Shown here piece after piece: positions 13,531 through 25,612 of a DNA stretch of 64,000 bases; position 1 is the first letter of the stretch, and each line of letters begins with the position of its first letter. The stretch spans positions 90,256,140 through 90,320,139 of the forward strand of contig NC_086247.1 of NCBI RefSeq assembly GCF_021018805.1. The letters run 5' to 3'. A model generated the notes under the pieces. The model was not told the origin of the DNA, did no database searches, and was given only the letters and a program-made list of their open reading frames with translations. Both the position numbers and the translations under genes were made by a program. Source of the DNA: Prinia subflava (taxonomy: Eukaryota > Chordata > Aves > Passeriformes > Cisticolidae).

Positions 13531-14634
13531 ACAGAAAATATTAATAAACCATTTGTGCTTATTTGTAATAAACTGCTTTATTAAAGTGATAATGTGGAAT
13601 TTTAGTGTTATATTTCTATATTATAGCAAATAAAGGTTCTGCAATAAGAAAATTGCCAATTTACCTTCCTGTCTTCCTGACCTGGAGGTAGGTCAGAAAT
13701 AATTTTTTTCTCTTACTTGACAGAAAAAGTCACAAAATTGTTCCCATACCCCAAAAATACACCTAAAACCCCACATTAAGAGACTGTGACAGGACAGAGG
13801 CATGTTACACTTTAATCACACATGTGATTCACTTTAAATAAAAAAGGTATTTATGCTTTGAACATACAGGGTTTTGCAGCACAACATTCATGAATACTGA
13901 TATAAGTTAAGGATAAGTGTCATTCTTGGAGGCCACTCCCACAGGGGATTTTGGTTAGAATCTGACAAAAAATGTATTTTGTATTTTGTAGGTAGTGAAA
14001 TGTCCCCCTAATTTAAAGGCTATGTTAAAACATGCCACGTTTGAAATCAAGATCTTGTGTTTTATCCATCTGAGGAACAGATAATTGGGGTTTTTTTACA
14101 AAATTCAAAAGTGACAAGAACTATGAAACCTGACTTTCTAAGGATGTCTCTTGTGACTGGATTTGCTGCCACCTCAGACAGGCTCAGTTCCAGCTGATAG
14201 TCTTCCCAGCTGAGGTGCCTCCAACATAGAGATGGTCTCATATAGACTCCCCTGTGCCTCATAAGAGTAGAGTTCCTGTTACAGTGGGCATTCCTTTTAC
14301 AAGGCTGCTCAAAGTGCCTCTTGTCTGCCTGCTGGAAACTGTGCAGAGCATAATGCCTTTGAGACAAGTACCGCCTCCAAATTTTTAATCATTCAGACAA
14401 TTTCTGCTAAAGTCAGTAGGCTCAGATCAGACAAACACTGAGAGGGACACTGTGTAAGTTTTGTTATCTTCTGAAACTAGTTATAAAGGAGCTGCCATGC
14501 CCCAGTAGGGTTCTGACAGGACAGACCCAGTTACATGTTCCTCTGATCAGCTGCAGCACACCTCTCACTGGTTCCTGACAGACACACTACAGCAATGCCA
14601 TGAAACGGTTAATTACAGAAGGTTCAAGGCAAAA
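13531..14634. other. Intergenic, no gene recognised
   Basis: AT-rich non-coding sequence. The 101-codon minus frame at 14062-14367 shows no recognisable domain and no supporting exon signals. Confidence 0.6.
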
Positions 14635-14674
14635 AAACCAAACCAAACCAAACCAAACCAAACCAAACCAAACC
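14635..14674. repeat. (AAACC)8 microsatellite
   Basis: Eight perfect copies of a 5-base AAACC unit, directly abutting the (AAC)n tract on its right. It forms the left half of a compound microsatellite. Confidence 0.95.

Positions 14675-14743
<69 letters not shown>
14675..14743. repeat. (AAC)23 microsatellite
   Basis: About 23 uninterrupted AAC units, followed by an A-rich stretch to about 14805. A 3-base period keeps reading frames open, so poly-Asn and poly-Val frames appear on both strands; these are not proteins. The perfect tract suggests a highly length-variable locus. Confidence 0.97.
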
Positions 14744-14745
<2 letters not shown>

Positions 14746-17700
14746 ACCCACAAAAAACCCACAAAAAAAACACAAAAAAAAAAGAAAAAAAGAAAAGGAA
14801 AAAAGTACCTTTACTTCTCTTTAGCACCATGCCCCTTTCCCCTGTCTCTAGCAGCGGAAGTGTACATTGCTGGCTCACACTCAGTCCCACTCTCAAACCC
14901 TGCGGGAGTAAACACTGGTGTTTTAAATGCTGTTATCTCCTTCTGTTCTTTCCCAGCTCACCATGTTACCTACCCAGCCAAAAGAAGGATCCCTTTACTT
15001 CCTGTTCTACATACGTAGCATTTAAAATGTATTAACTTGACTGGCTGCAGATTGCAGCACATTTAGTACATGAAGAGAATTGTACCCATGCAAGCAAATC
15101 ACAAATGTGGTGACAGATACTTTTTAAGGGAACCATGTAAGAGTGTGTCAAAGTATTCTTCTCTTACAGTGCATTAAAAGAAATCCTAGCTTGGAGCTGC
15201 TGAGAAAATAATTTATCCTGATTTTTTTTAAAGCCTGATTCAGTCCTCTTAACATAATTTCCTGAGCTTTGAACTCATTGAGTCTTCTAATAGTGTCCTT
15301 AAATGAGAGAAGTAGGTAATTTTCTCTCTCACTGCCTTTAGGAGATCATCAATCATGCATTACTCATAAGTGTTAGCATTGCACCATTCTGACTTTTTTT
15401 TCTTCTAAAGAAGCCTAATCATGCATGGAGAAAGTGCTGTAGTGTAAAAGTTTCCATTTATAAATTGCACAGTCTTTGTGCAGAATTGCTGTACCACCTA
15501 CAAGGCAATTTTAGTGTAAAACCTGACAATGATTCAAATCTCTACCTATAATACATTTTTATAACCTTTCCATCACCTGCTGCCACAACACATTTCTATA
15601 ACAAGCAAATTCCATGGATATTATCATGACAGATTTATAAATGAATTGTGCTGTGATAGTGTCACAGAAGATGTGCTTATTAAGCCAAGGGGTGATGCAA
15701 GTATTGAGCTATATGAAAAGCCAAGCCTCTTCTATTTAAATCCCAAGAAACAGGCTCCAAGATATTAAGAACTGGTTTGACTGAGCATTTGCATATTCAG
15801 TTAATTTCAGTATTAAAACACTGTCAAATTATATACTAGTCCTTCCATTTGAAAAGGGGATTACATCACGTGAAATGTGATGGTCTTTGTCTAAGTCCTC
15901 AGCTGACTGTCCCTACATTACAGAAATCAATATTTACTTTTCCAAAAAGAATTGTAATTGACAGTAGGTGATTAGGAGAAATTGTCTGAATTCTAACTGT
16001 ATCCAGGGGCAGTAAATGTCCAGGAGGAAAGCATGAAATGATTTCTGAATCTCACTGTTCATTGAAAATGAAAAGCCTTTTCATATTAGACATTAGTTAT
16101 TTCAGGAGAATAAATAAGAGCTGGAACAAAATATCCCTGGTGCATTCCTCCTTACTTACAAAGTTCTGTTTCCTGGATATACCACTGCACAGCGAGAGAT
16201 AACATCTCACCATTCCAAGGCCCCACAGCACAATGTTCCTGGTTCAGGACCACACTCCCGAGGAATTCCCACTTTCCTCTTCCATTACCTCCACGTACCT
16301 TTCCACTCAAACAACACCCTCCGAGCTCCATTCACTCCTGCAATACCAATTCCTAAATGGCCTTACATGAACCCTTGCTGTAGGCAGATGCATGCCCATC
16401 TTTTGCCAGGGGGGATATTCCTGTTTCAAAAGATGCTTATTTGTTTCCAAATACTTGTGGAAAAGGAACACATCTTTTCCCACTGTAGTTTCATTACGCT
16501 TTAAACCAGTCTTTCATGGGGTATATATAGCAGCAGCAGCAGCAGGGAGCAGCCTACACTTGAGGCTAGCACTCTCACAGAATTACTGTGCAAATACGAC
16601 TTAGTGCTTTCTCCTCTTTCATCCAAGACTTGAGTAACTGGCACTGCCTCAGCCTGTCAAAAGACTGCTCTGTAAATTCATTCTGTGCAAAAAAAGGAAA
16701 ATATAAGTAAAATGCACATGTTCACCGAGTCTGTTTTTTAACCTTTTGAACTCTAGAGAAGCTTTTTAAAGCAATCAGCTCTGAGTGCAAATGATACCCT
16801 GCTGCTGCTTATCCTCCTTTCCCAAGAAACCCATTTGCAAAGTATTATTTGTTTATTTCTCTCAGGATAGAAATAAGCACTGAACATGGGAATGTTAATA
16901 CACTTCATGATGATAAACCAGGGGTTTAAATGAGCACAAAAACTTGCTGAGGCAAAGCAAATGATTTTAAAGCTCTAACAGGATTCCTTGCATGAATTTG
17001 AAACATATGCACATAAAGCACTGACCCAGGACATTGTCACTGCCGTTTCTATTACCATTATGACTTTGCAAGTTGTATCATATTAATGAGCATTCACTGC
17101 AGTGCTTTACCTATTGTGAGAGTTGCTGTACCTTTGACATCCCCCCTTTTTCTGAGAACCATCTCCTATTAAATATAAAAGTGCTGTGAGATGAGGTAAT
17201 ACCACACATAATAGAAAAGGCCCAGAGGAAAAGATCTGCATATTGACAAGACAGTCCATCATAACCCAGAGACACCTGTGCTGCCTGAATGACAGTAGCA
17301 CTCTAGCATGGGCCACGTGTGGCACCTCCCCAGGCAAAGAAGTGACACTGAATTACCCTTGCCAGCGTTGCATAAGAGGACTCACCTCAGGGAGAAGGAA
17401 AACAAGAGAAGTAAAGAGACATTAAATATAAGCACGCAGGTATTTGGTGTTCTTTCCCTTTACAGCCACCCACCCAAATATGTACATGGAGAGCACACAC
17501 AAAGATCTTCCTGCTTGTAGAAGAGATGGAGAAGATATACTGGTCACTGCACCAGGCTAACGCTATGGAAGCACTCAGCCTGACAAGAGAGGAAGGTAGA
17601 GGAGAGCCAGCAAAGAAGTTTCATTTCTGTAAACACATGCCACAAAATTGCATCTACACAAGAGTAAACCTCAGTTAAAGATCAGATGACAAACTACTGC

Positions 17701-20060
17701 AGCAGGTTTGTCTTCCTACTTAAATCTTGCCAATTCACCTTAATTCCTGGGGTCCCTGAGGACAGTACAACTTCCATGACTCTATTTTTTCCCATCCCAG
17801 AGGCATATATCATGCAAAGCGGTATGCATGAACAGTCTGAAGTGGGCTGTGCTTTCAGCTGCACAGGTCTTTTTATCTCCTGCAGTGTTGTCAATCTCCC
17901 ATAGGATGGCTGATAACACTGGCACTATTAATGCAGTATCTTGCCCAAATATGTGTCACTTCTAACTGAAAGAATAAGTTAGAGAAATGTCCTGGAAATA
18001 TTACTGTATCTATGCAGAGACTCATATGCCTGGTCCCATGGAGGGAAGCAACTTATGGCAGTACACAGCCAGGATGGGATCCTTATCATGTATACCTTCT
18101 CAGACCCACAACTTATTTTCATGGAGCTTTCTCAGTTCTTCAGATCAAGACAGTGTAATGGACCCTGCCAGTCAGAATTGCAATATCTCAGCTTTACTTC
18201 TTCAGCTTTTGCTTGGCTCCAAATTTGTCTGCCAGGCAAACAAGGAGAAAAACAAAAATAACATGAATTGCTTAGCAGGAAACTTTATCCATCTAAACTA
18301 AATCTTCAAAAAGCTATTAAAATGAAAGCTTAGCTTTTCTTTCCTTCTGCTGCAGAGAAGGAAAGAGAAGCAGCCTCAGTGAGAAAGTCACTATTGCCTA
18401 CTTAACAGAGCATATTTTTTCCCATTCCAATGTTTGTTTGCTGTTTCAAGTGCAGCATATAATCAGTGAGCAGTTAAATTTTGTGTTATAGAACTCTTAA
18501 GTGTTAAAATCTCACATTCACTGCTAAGGAGCATACTGTTTCTAGCCTTCATCTAAACTGACAATCTTTGTTTTCCACATCCATATTCTCCATCACACAT
18601 AATTCTTTGAAGTTTTTTATATATATAAATGTTAACTGACCCTGCCTCACACAAAACTTATCCATGATTTCAATGCAAAGGCTTCTACTGGCTACATGGA
18701 TCAGAACTGTGATGTACAAAAAAGACTCATAATGGTAGATGTACCTGAAGAAAACCTGGGTTTAAGTTAAGTGAATGAGCCATCTCCCACTCAATTTTAC
18801 TAAAAAACTCCAAATATGCAGGATGATAGCTTTATGGATCTATTCTTTAGCTGCCAGCTTCACAAGGTGTCAGGCTGACAGAGGCCACAATTACTCATCT
18901 GCCAAACTCCAAAACATTTTTCCTAAGAAAATGAAATAAATAAAAAAGGTTGACTGCATACCTCACCAGGTTTTTCAGATACAGGAACCCATAAAAGCAT
19001 GAATATTTATTATGGGAACCTAATCAGTGAAGTGCTTTTACCATCTAGTAAGGTGGTAGTACTTAAGAGAACTATTCTCCTGCTGCTCCATTTACTAGTT
19101 TATTGGCAGAAACTGCTGGCTGTTGCAGGAAATATGAAACAGATTTGATTTACAGTATTTTTTGCTTTTAGGAGTTCTGAAAAGTTTGCAAATGGAAGTT
19201 ATTTTTCTGCCTTTCTTGTTGCCATGAGTCCCTAGTGTAGGGGAAACCTGCAGTTCTCAGAAAGAACAGGCGCCAATGGTTCATTTTTATTCTTCTGTCT
19301 TTTGCACGGCAATCTTCTTTTACTGGAATAAGCAAGACCACCACTGAAAAATATTCCAATTTATCTGTGTTACAAGGACCCTTCTCTTTTTTATGTGTTC
19401 ACTGCAGTTTACAAAAAAAAATACTGACACATTCAGTAATGAAAATTTTCTGAATTTAAAATTTAAATAATTGTTGAAAAAAGTACTGTAAATGAGGTCT
19501 TTGGGGGGGAAAAAAGCCAAACTGGGATCAGACTAGGAATTGTGCTCATGTAGAGCCTCATCCCATTATGAATGAAGAGGTTCTGACTTCCAGAGAGAAC
19601 ATGACATAAATGACTTCTTATGTGTCTGCTTTCATTTATTTGTAATTGACTGACTGACTGGTTCGGCTTGGCCTCTCTTATTCTATTAAAATTTTTAACT
19701 ACTTATTATTTGAGCTAATTTGTTTGTAACCAGGTTTATCTTTCTGGAAATGTGCACAAGTAGCATACTCGTAGTGTTTTTCAACATTTTATTCAAAGAC
19801 ACAGTACTCACATCCAGAAATAACACACTTCTATGGAAATCTGTTTCAGTCCATGTGGCTATACTAGCAGGAACTCTTGGTTTGCGTTTTTTCTTTTTTT
19901 TTTTTTCTTTTAATACAGATTAAGTCATTCCTCTTGAAAAGGATCATAACTTTCTTTGCTAAAGCTTCATAAACATAAAGATAGAATATTTTCAGACAAT
20001 GTTAATTCCTTTACTGCCCTGCAGGAATCAACCTCTGCAAACATATTGCCCAAAAATACA
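14744..20060. other. Intergenic; small motifs only
   Basis: An A-rich stretch lies at 14744-14805. A perfect octamer ATTTGCAT (POU-factor type) lies at 15787-15794 inside repeat-free sequence. A short (CAG)5 run is at 16531-16545 and a T-rich run at about 19889-19910. No exon or gene recognised; frames of up to 104 codons look random. Confidence 0.55.
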
Positions 20061-20700
20061 GTGTTGGATGAGAGGCTGGACATGAGTCAGCAGTGTGTGC
20101 TTCCAGCCCAGGAAGCTGATTGTATTCTGGGCTGCATGAAAAACACTGTGGCCATCAGGGTGAGGGAGGGGATTCTGCCCCTCTGCTCTGCTCTGGTGAG
20201 ATCCCACCTGCAGGGCTGCATCCAGCTCTAGGGCCCTGCACAGGAAGGACAGAACCTGTTGGAGTGAGTCCGGAGGAGGCCACCATGCTGTTTAGAGGGG
20301 TGGAGCATCTCTCCTATGAGGAAAGACTGAGAGGATTGGGATTGTTCAGCCTGGAAAAGAGAATTGTGGCCTTCCAGTACCTGAAGGGAGTCTATGAGAA
20401 GGAAGGAGAGAGCACTTACTTACAGGAGCAGGTACAGACCAGTGCAATGGCTTCAAACTGAAGGAGAATGGGTTTATATTAGATACGAGGAAGAAACGAT
20501 ACACTATGAGGGTGGTGAGGCACTGGAACAAGTTGCCCAGAAAAGTTGCAAATGCTGCATTGCTGGAAGTGTTCAGGGTCAAGCTGGATGGGGCTTTGAG
20601 CAACCTGATCTAGTGGGAGATGTCCCAGCCCATGGCAGGGGGTTGGAATTAGATGATCTCTAAAGTCCCTTACAACTCAATGTATTCTATGATTCTGTGA
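20061..20700 (+). mobile_element. CR1 LINE, 5'-truncated, + strand
   Basis: A forward CR1 of about 640 bp spanning part of the end of the reverse transcriptase ORF and the 3' UTR. Landmarks are 'gttggatgagaggctggac', 'gattctgcccctctgctctg', 'cagggctgcatccagctct', 'cctatgaggaaagactgaga', 'aagctggatggggctttgag' and the terminal 'tgtattctatgattctgtga' at 20681-20700. Frames are broken relative to each other, so it is a dead copy. Two small open frames across it are remnants, not genes. Confidence 0.96.
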
Positions 20701-22301
20701 TCATGGCATGACTTGGTGTGGTGTGCAACTATCCTGCTGATCTGTTGGGGAGAACTTTCATTCCCTTAGTGAAAATCCTGAATCTTGCAATCTACTACCT
20801 CCCTCTTCCAGGTAACCAGCTCTTAACCCTAGTCCTTTCTTGGGAGACAGTCTAAGAGACAGAAAAAACATCACTGCACACATCCAGATGCTTATGCAGG
20901 CACTTCCCTGCACCAGGGGAGGAGGTGTGTTCCACTGCATGCTCCAAGTGCAGCATCCAGAAGGAAGAGAACAATGGCAGAGCAGTGCTCTCCACCTCTC
21001 TACCTACAGCCTAGTTATTACTGACAGACAATTGCACCTTACACAGAGTGACTAAGTTCTGTGCTGGTCAGTCTCCCCAGCCAGGATGTTCCTGAGCAAT
21101 AAGAAAATATTCTACTCAGTTGCCTATGTGGTTAGAAAGGTGTTTGAAAGGATAAACTGGGCAGCCTTTTGCTATTGATGTGCAATAACACAACATGACA
21201 AGATTCAGTTTCCAGTGCACAAGCCTGCATATCATTGCCCCACAAGCACACCTTTGAGTGTCATTCTTTTGCAATAGCCCCTTTGCAGACTTACCCCATC
21301 TTCTATTCTTTTCTTCACAACTACTTTGATTTTTCAAGTCTGGCTCAGCTCAGCTTTCCAAGCAGTACATGATTCAGACAGATGCCTTCTCTTGTTCTTA
21401 CTTTCCAAACCCTTGGATTTTCTCTAGTTCAACACACTTCTTTTCCCTCTTCTGTTTCTTTTGCAGTTTAGAGCCAGGCTTCTTTCTGTTCCTTCACACT
21501 TACTGCGCTTGCTGTAAACACCTTCTCATCTGTAACCTGCCATCTGAAACAGATTGCCTCTTTCTCTCCGCTTCATCAATTCATTTTCTCTTTTCAAATC
21601 TCTATCAAAAGCATAGATTTTCTCACTATGCTGTATCTTTTAATTTTTTTTTCATTGTGTTATCAGCTTTATGCCTGAATGCCTTAATTAGCTCACTGTA
21701 GAATGCCCTTACACAAAGACTTTCTGAAATTTATAGTCCTGTGTATGTGTGAGGGACATTTCAGGCTGTATTATTTATGACATTTTCTGTAAACAGAGCA
21801 CAATAGTAATCCTGTGGTCTGCCAATAAATCAGTCTTACCTATAACAAAGTTATGAGCTGAAAAGAAAGACCGCATATCATACTTGTACAATAGAATTAA
21901 TGAATCAACTGCCTTAAAGCATACCAAATCTTCTTTTGTCTTTTTTTTCGAGTATTTGGATTGCGTGAAGAGTAGAACTCATTCCATGTAATAGCAAGAT
22001 ATTTTTACCAAATTAAATGAGTAAGACTTGTGAAGTTATTATAAGGGCTTTCTACTTAATTTCATAAGCTACTGGTAAATTATAAATTATATATAAAATA
22101 GGTGCAACTCCAATTGCTACTGAACACCTGACAGCCTCACAAGTGGTGTCTTTGCAGAGACAATCGAAGAACAAAAAGCAAATAACAATCCAAAGCTAAA
22201 GATGGAAAAGATCAGTTGTATCCCTTATGGAGCCACTGGTACCTACTGCACACTGACAAATTCATGGTCAATCCCAATACGTCAGTAAATTGCACAGACT
22301 A
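20701..22301. other. Intergenic, no gene recognised
   Basis: Unique-looking AT-rich sequence without recognisable repeats. The 110-codon frame at 21369-21701 is Phe/Ser/Leu-rich from a pyrimidine-rich stretch and has no domain. Confidence 0.6.
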
Positions 22302-22339
22302 TGTCCCAGAAAAAGTGTACTGTCCCAGAAAAAGTGTAC
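22302..22339. repeat. Perfect 19-bp tandem duplication
   Basis: Two adjacent identical copies (22302-22320 and 22321-22339) of tgtcccagaaaaagtgtac. The absence of any mismatch suggests a recent slippage or repair event. Confidence 0.9.
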
Positions 22340-23096
22340 ATGCTGCTTTTGCCCACACTCAAATTGACATGGGAGTAGAATTTTACTCACTAGTTTCTGA
22401 ATGAATTAATCCAATTTAATTTTTTCATAGAAAGCTTAAGAATTATAGAAATTTTGGATAACTGCATTTATATTATACTGGATTTAATCATGCCTGTAGC
22501 ATAGTAACTGATAAACTAAGTACTACTATTCTAGGTCATACTCACTGGCAGTAATCTTTCAGGAATACATTCTCAGAGAAGGAAGCAGGAGAGGGAAGAT
22601 AAGAAAATCAAAGCATGAAAAAAAAGAAACCAGGCCACAGCATACTTAATAGAGACAATAAGGTCAAACAGCTGAGCAAAAAGCTGGGAAAAGAGAAAGC
22701 AGACATCAATGTATGTGCAGTGTGGAGAAATAATAGGCAAGAGAAGAAAACCTAACAGGTCCTGAAGACTACTGTAAATGTTTCTCAAAATTAAAGAAAA
22801 TAATCCCTACTCACCTTGCTTTAGATAAATGAGATAGCTATGATTTAGATAAGGCTTTTAGACAAGCTTTTTAGAAATGCTTTAGACAAAAGAGATAAAT
22901 GTATTTGTTTTTATTCTAGTCTCAGGTTACATATCACCCATTACTGTGGTTGACACGTGAATCATGTTAGTCTGTGACAGGAAATAGCTTCTCTACTAAC
23001 TTCTGGTCAATAACCTGAAAATGTGAGAGGCACTATTTTATTAATAAATTTCCACACAGCACACTTTCTCTCTGTTGGATGACAATGATGTCATTC
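22340..23096. other. Intergenic, no gene recognised
   Basis: AT-rich non-coding flank of the LTR element to the right. Nothing recognised. Confidence 0.55.
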
Positions 23097-24005
23097 TGTT
23101 ATGGGTTAACACAGTCTGGTTTTTAGTTAAAGAAGAATATAGACTATTGCCCTGTTAGGACCTTAGATTTCTTTAGAATAGACAATGACCTATCAAAGGC
23201 CAGTTCTTGACTATTGGCATGTGGTTTGACTACTGAGAAAACAGAATGTCATGTTTGGTAATTGTGAAAAATATGGGATATTAATTCGTGTTCTTATGGG
23301 TTATGGCACGTTAGAAATTATAAAAACCACTGTATGTATGTTATATGAGAATATAGTCTTAAGTTTCAGTCTGCCTTGAAATTCACTGAGACGGAGGCAG
23401 GCACCACCCTGGAGTTTCCATTCAGAAAGGAGACAAAGGATTTACTGTGAAAACCCTGGCCTTCTCTTTGGCATCAGAAAGGAGGACACATTAAGATAAG
23501 TCATCAGTCCTTCCCGCATGGATGGCAGAGCCATCATAGCACTATCATCAGCCATCACAGCACCTTCCTCAGAGGTCAGAGCACCATTGTCAGAGCACCA
23601 TCATCGTCCGGAGATGAACTCTTTTCATTCATAAACTTTGGTGTCCATTCACTCATGGGAAACTAGAAATTGACACCTTGCAGCAGAGGAGGAAACTCTT
23701 TTCAGCTCAGCCTGAGAGGACTATGAATTCCAATAACCAGCTGGGAAACAAAAGGACTATGGGGAAATTTTTGCCAGAGGTGGAATAAAGTGTATAAAAT
23801 CTAAGCCCCGAACAAGGCCAGTTTGTGAACTCAGGAGGGACGGCAGTCGGCCAGGTACTGCGTCCCAGTTCACCCTTGACGATTCCCGGGTCAATCGTCA
23901 GTGTAACTCCGCTGGGGAGGTTTTGCTGAAATTCTGTAATTCGCTCCTTTTTAATAAACCAAAAATTATATTTCTAATTGGACTACTGTATTGGCATTTA
24001 TAACA
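23097..24005 (+). mobile_element. Putative LTR of an endogenous retrovirus
   Basis: A TG...CA-bounded block of about 909 bp with LTR-like promoter and polyadenylation architecture. It begins 'tgttatgggttaacac', has a TATA box (TATAAAA, 23793-23799), a GC-richer R-like stretch (23820-23930), an AATAAA signal (23953-23958), and ends 'ggcatttataaca'. No exact target duplication is visible around these limits, so the ends are provisional. It may be a solo LTR or joined to the next segment. Forward orientation is supported by the order TATA then AATAAA. Confidence 0.6.
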
Positions 24006-25326
24006 GTAATACTCATATAAAACTGAGGCTTTGTTCGAGCTCTCTCTCTTTTCTCCCGGTGAGCCACCAGGTAACATCGTGGGCCACGGCGGGGCCTGGC
24101 TTAGGCCCTCTTTGCCTTGGGTGGCGGGGCCAGGCCCAGACGGATCTCCGGGAGCTGCTGCTGCGGGGAGCGGCCCGTCCCGGCTGGCTGAGCCCATCTT
24201 CTCCCGGGCTGAGCCCCTCTTCTCCCCGGCTGAGCCCCTCTTCTCCCCGGCTGAGCCCCTCTTCTCCCCGGCTGAGCCCCTCTTCTCCCCGGCTGTGGTG
24301 GGAGAGACGGGAGGCTCTGGCTCCGCAGGGCTGGCCCGTGCTGGAGGCTGCGGCAGAGGGGGCCAGGCCATGGCCGGGCCCGGGAGCAGCCGGCAGCGAG
24401 GAAAAGGAGCTTGCACACTCTGATGGCAGCCCCGAGCTGAGCTGTCTTGGATCAGATCGAGGGGTGGAAAAGAAGGCATCCACCAGCCTCCTTCACCGGC
24501 ATGGCTTTGAGATCTTTGTGGCTGCCGCACCGCAGGCCTGGGCAAGCTTTAACTCTTTCCTGCCAGCAGATGGAACTCCCAGAGCACCGGCCCTTCCTGA
24601 AGTGAGAACAGACAAATAATGGAACTATAAAGAGACTTAGCATGAAACTTGAAGTCAGTGAAGAGTGAGTGAAAAGACTATTTGGAACAAAGGAGAAGGA
24701 GTGGCCTAACTTGGCTGGACGTCTCTAGTAAACAATGGATAATGGACTATTTTTCCTGTAACATGTGAATGCTGTTAGGAGGGATGTAAAGCCCTAGTTA
24801 AAAGTGATATGAAGCTCTTTGCTCCTAAGGAAAAGGGGATTTTTAATTTTGAGATGAAGATGATTTTGGAAATAGAAGAGAATCTTTGTTTTATACTAGA
24901 AGAGGCATCCTTAAACAGTACCCTTAATAAGCAGGTATGGCCCATATGCAGTGTTGGGAAAGCTGCTGTTGGGAAGGACCTCACAAAGGCAGGTTTGTGG
25001 GCAGCTGTGTTTGTGAGAGATGAGACCCACAAAACAACTTTTATGTTATTAGTGGAGAAATTCCATAGAAGTTTCTAAGAGAGACTCCTTTCCTAAAAGA
25101 ACTGATGAAAAGATTATTTTTGAAGGGTAAAACTGACTGAAAATTACAAGTTTTGTCTGTGTTGTATGTGAGCAAATAAACCATTGGGGAGGAGAGGAGT
25201 GCTTTGAAAGCTTTCATTTTAATTTTTTTTCTTTCCTTCTTTCTTTTGGTGTGTGTTAATAAATCTATCTATTTTTTATGTTTAAGCTGAGCCTGTTTTG
25301 CCTTTTCTCCTAATCTTATTTTCACA
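24006..25326 (+). mobile_element. ERV/LTR-like segment, ERVL-like 3' end
   Basis: Contiguous with the LTR-like block on its left. A GC-rich part (24040-24600) contains a 21-bp tandem array, followed by an AT-rich part that ends in an LTR-type terminus: AATAAA at 25175-25180 and 25258-25263, then 'ttaagctgagcctgttttgc' and '...ttattttcaca' at 25326. The phrase after the second AATAAA resembles U5 ends that I recognise from avian ERVL-type LTRs; this is recall, not a search. An 89-codon + frame (24809-25078) lies in the putative U3 and is unlikely to be a gene. No gag, pol or env motif seen. The left boundary is unknown. Confidence 0.5.
24186..24290. repeat. Five-copy 21-bp tandem array (GC-rich)
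   Basis: Five units of 21 bp (ggctgagcccctcttctcccc, with two substitutions in the first copy). Because 21 is a multiple of three, heptapeptide repeats appear in several frames on both strands, producing several overlapping open frames between 23898 and 24619. Those frames are consequences of the array and high GC content. Confidence 0.95.
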
Positions 25327-25502
25327 ATAGAAAAATATTTAACCATTACACTAAATTTAACAAGCAAAGTTCAGCAAAGATGAAACCTGTACATAATTTA
25401 GTGTTTCTGCCCAGTTATGAATTTAAAACCATTACACTTTCTTACAATACAAAAATTTTAAAAGAACTTAAAAAATGGTTTGCTCCCCACTTTGGCAATG
25501 GA
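25327..25502. other. Intergenic
   Basis: Short AT-rich spacer between the LTR-like segment and a CR1 fragment; nothing recognised. Confidence 0.6.
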
Positions 25503-25612
25503 GTCTCAGAGTCATAAGATGGGCAGGGTTGGAAGGGACCTTAAAGACCATCTCATTCCCAGTCCCTTGCTATGGGAAGGGTCAGCTTCACTAGATGAGG
25601 TTGCTCAGCTGT
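25503..25612 (-). mobile_element. CR1 LINE fragment, 3' end only
   Basis: About 110 bp of reverse CR1 tail: 'gagtcataagatgggcaggg', 'ttggaagggaccttaaagac', 'catctcattcccagtccc' and 'ctagatgaggttgctcag'. A very short 5'-truncated insertion or remnant. Confidence 0.9.

Noticed and set aside
14587..14896. Poly-Asn, poly-Val and poly-Leu frames
   Set aside because: All are translations of the (AAC)n microsatellite in different frames and strands.
24809..25078. 89-codon frame with plausible amphipathic composition
   Set aside because: It falls within LTR-like sequence upstream of AATAAA signals. No homologous protein is recognised and it is probably U3 sequence.
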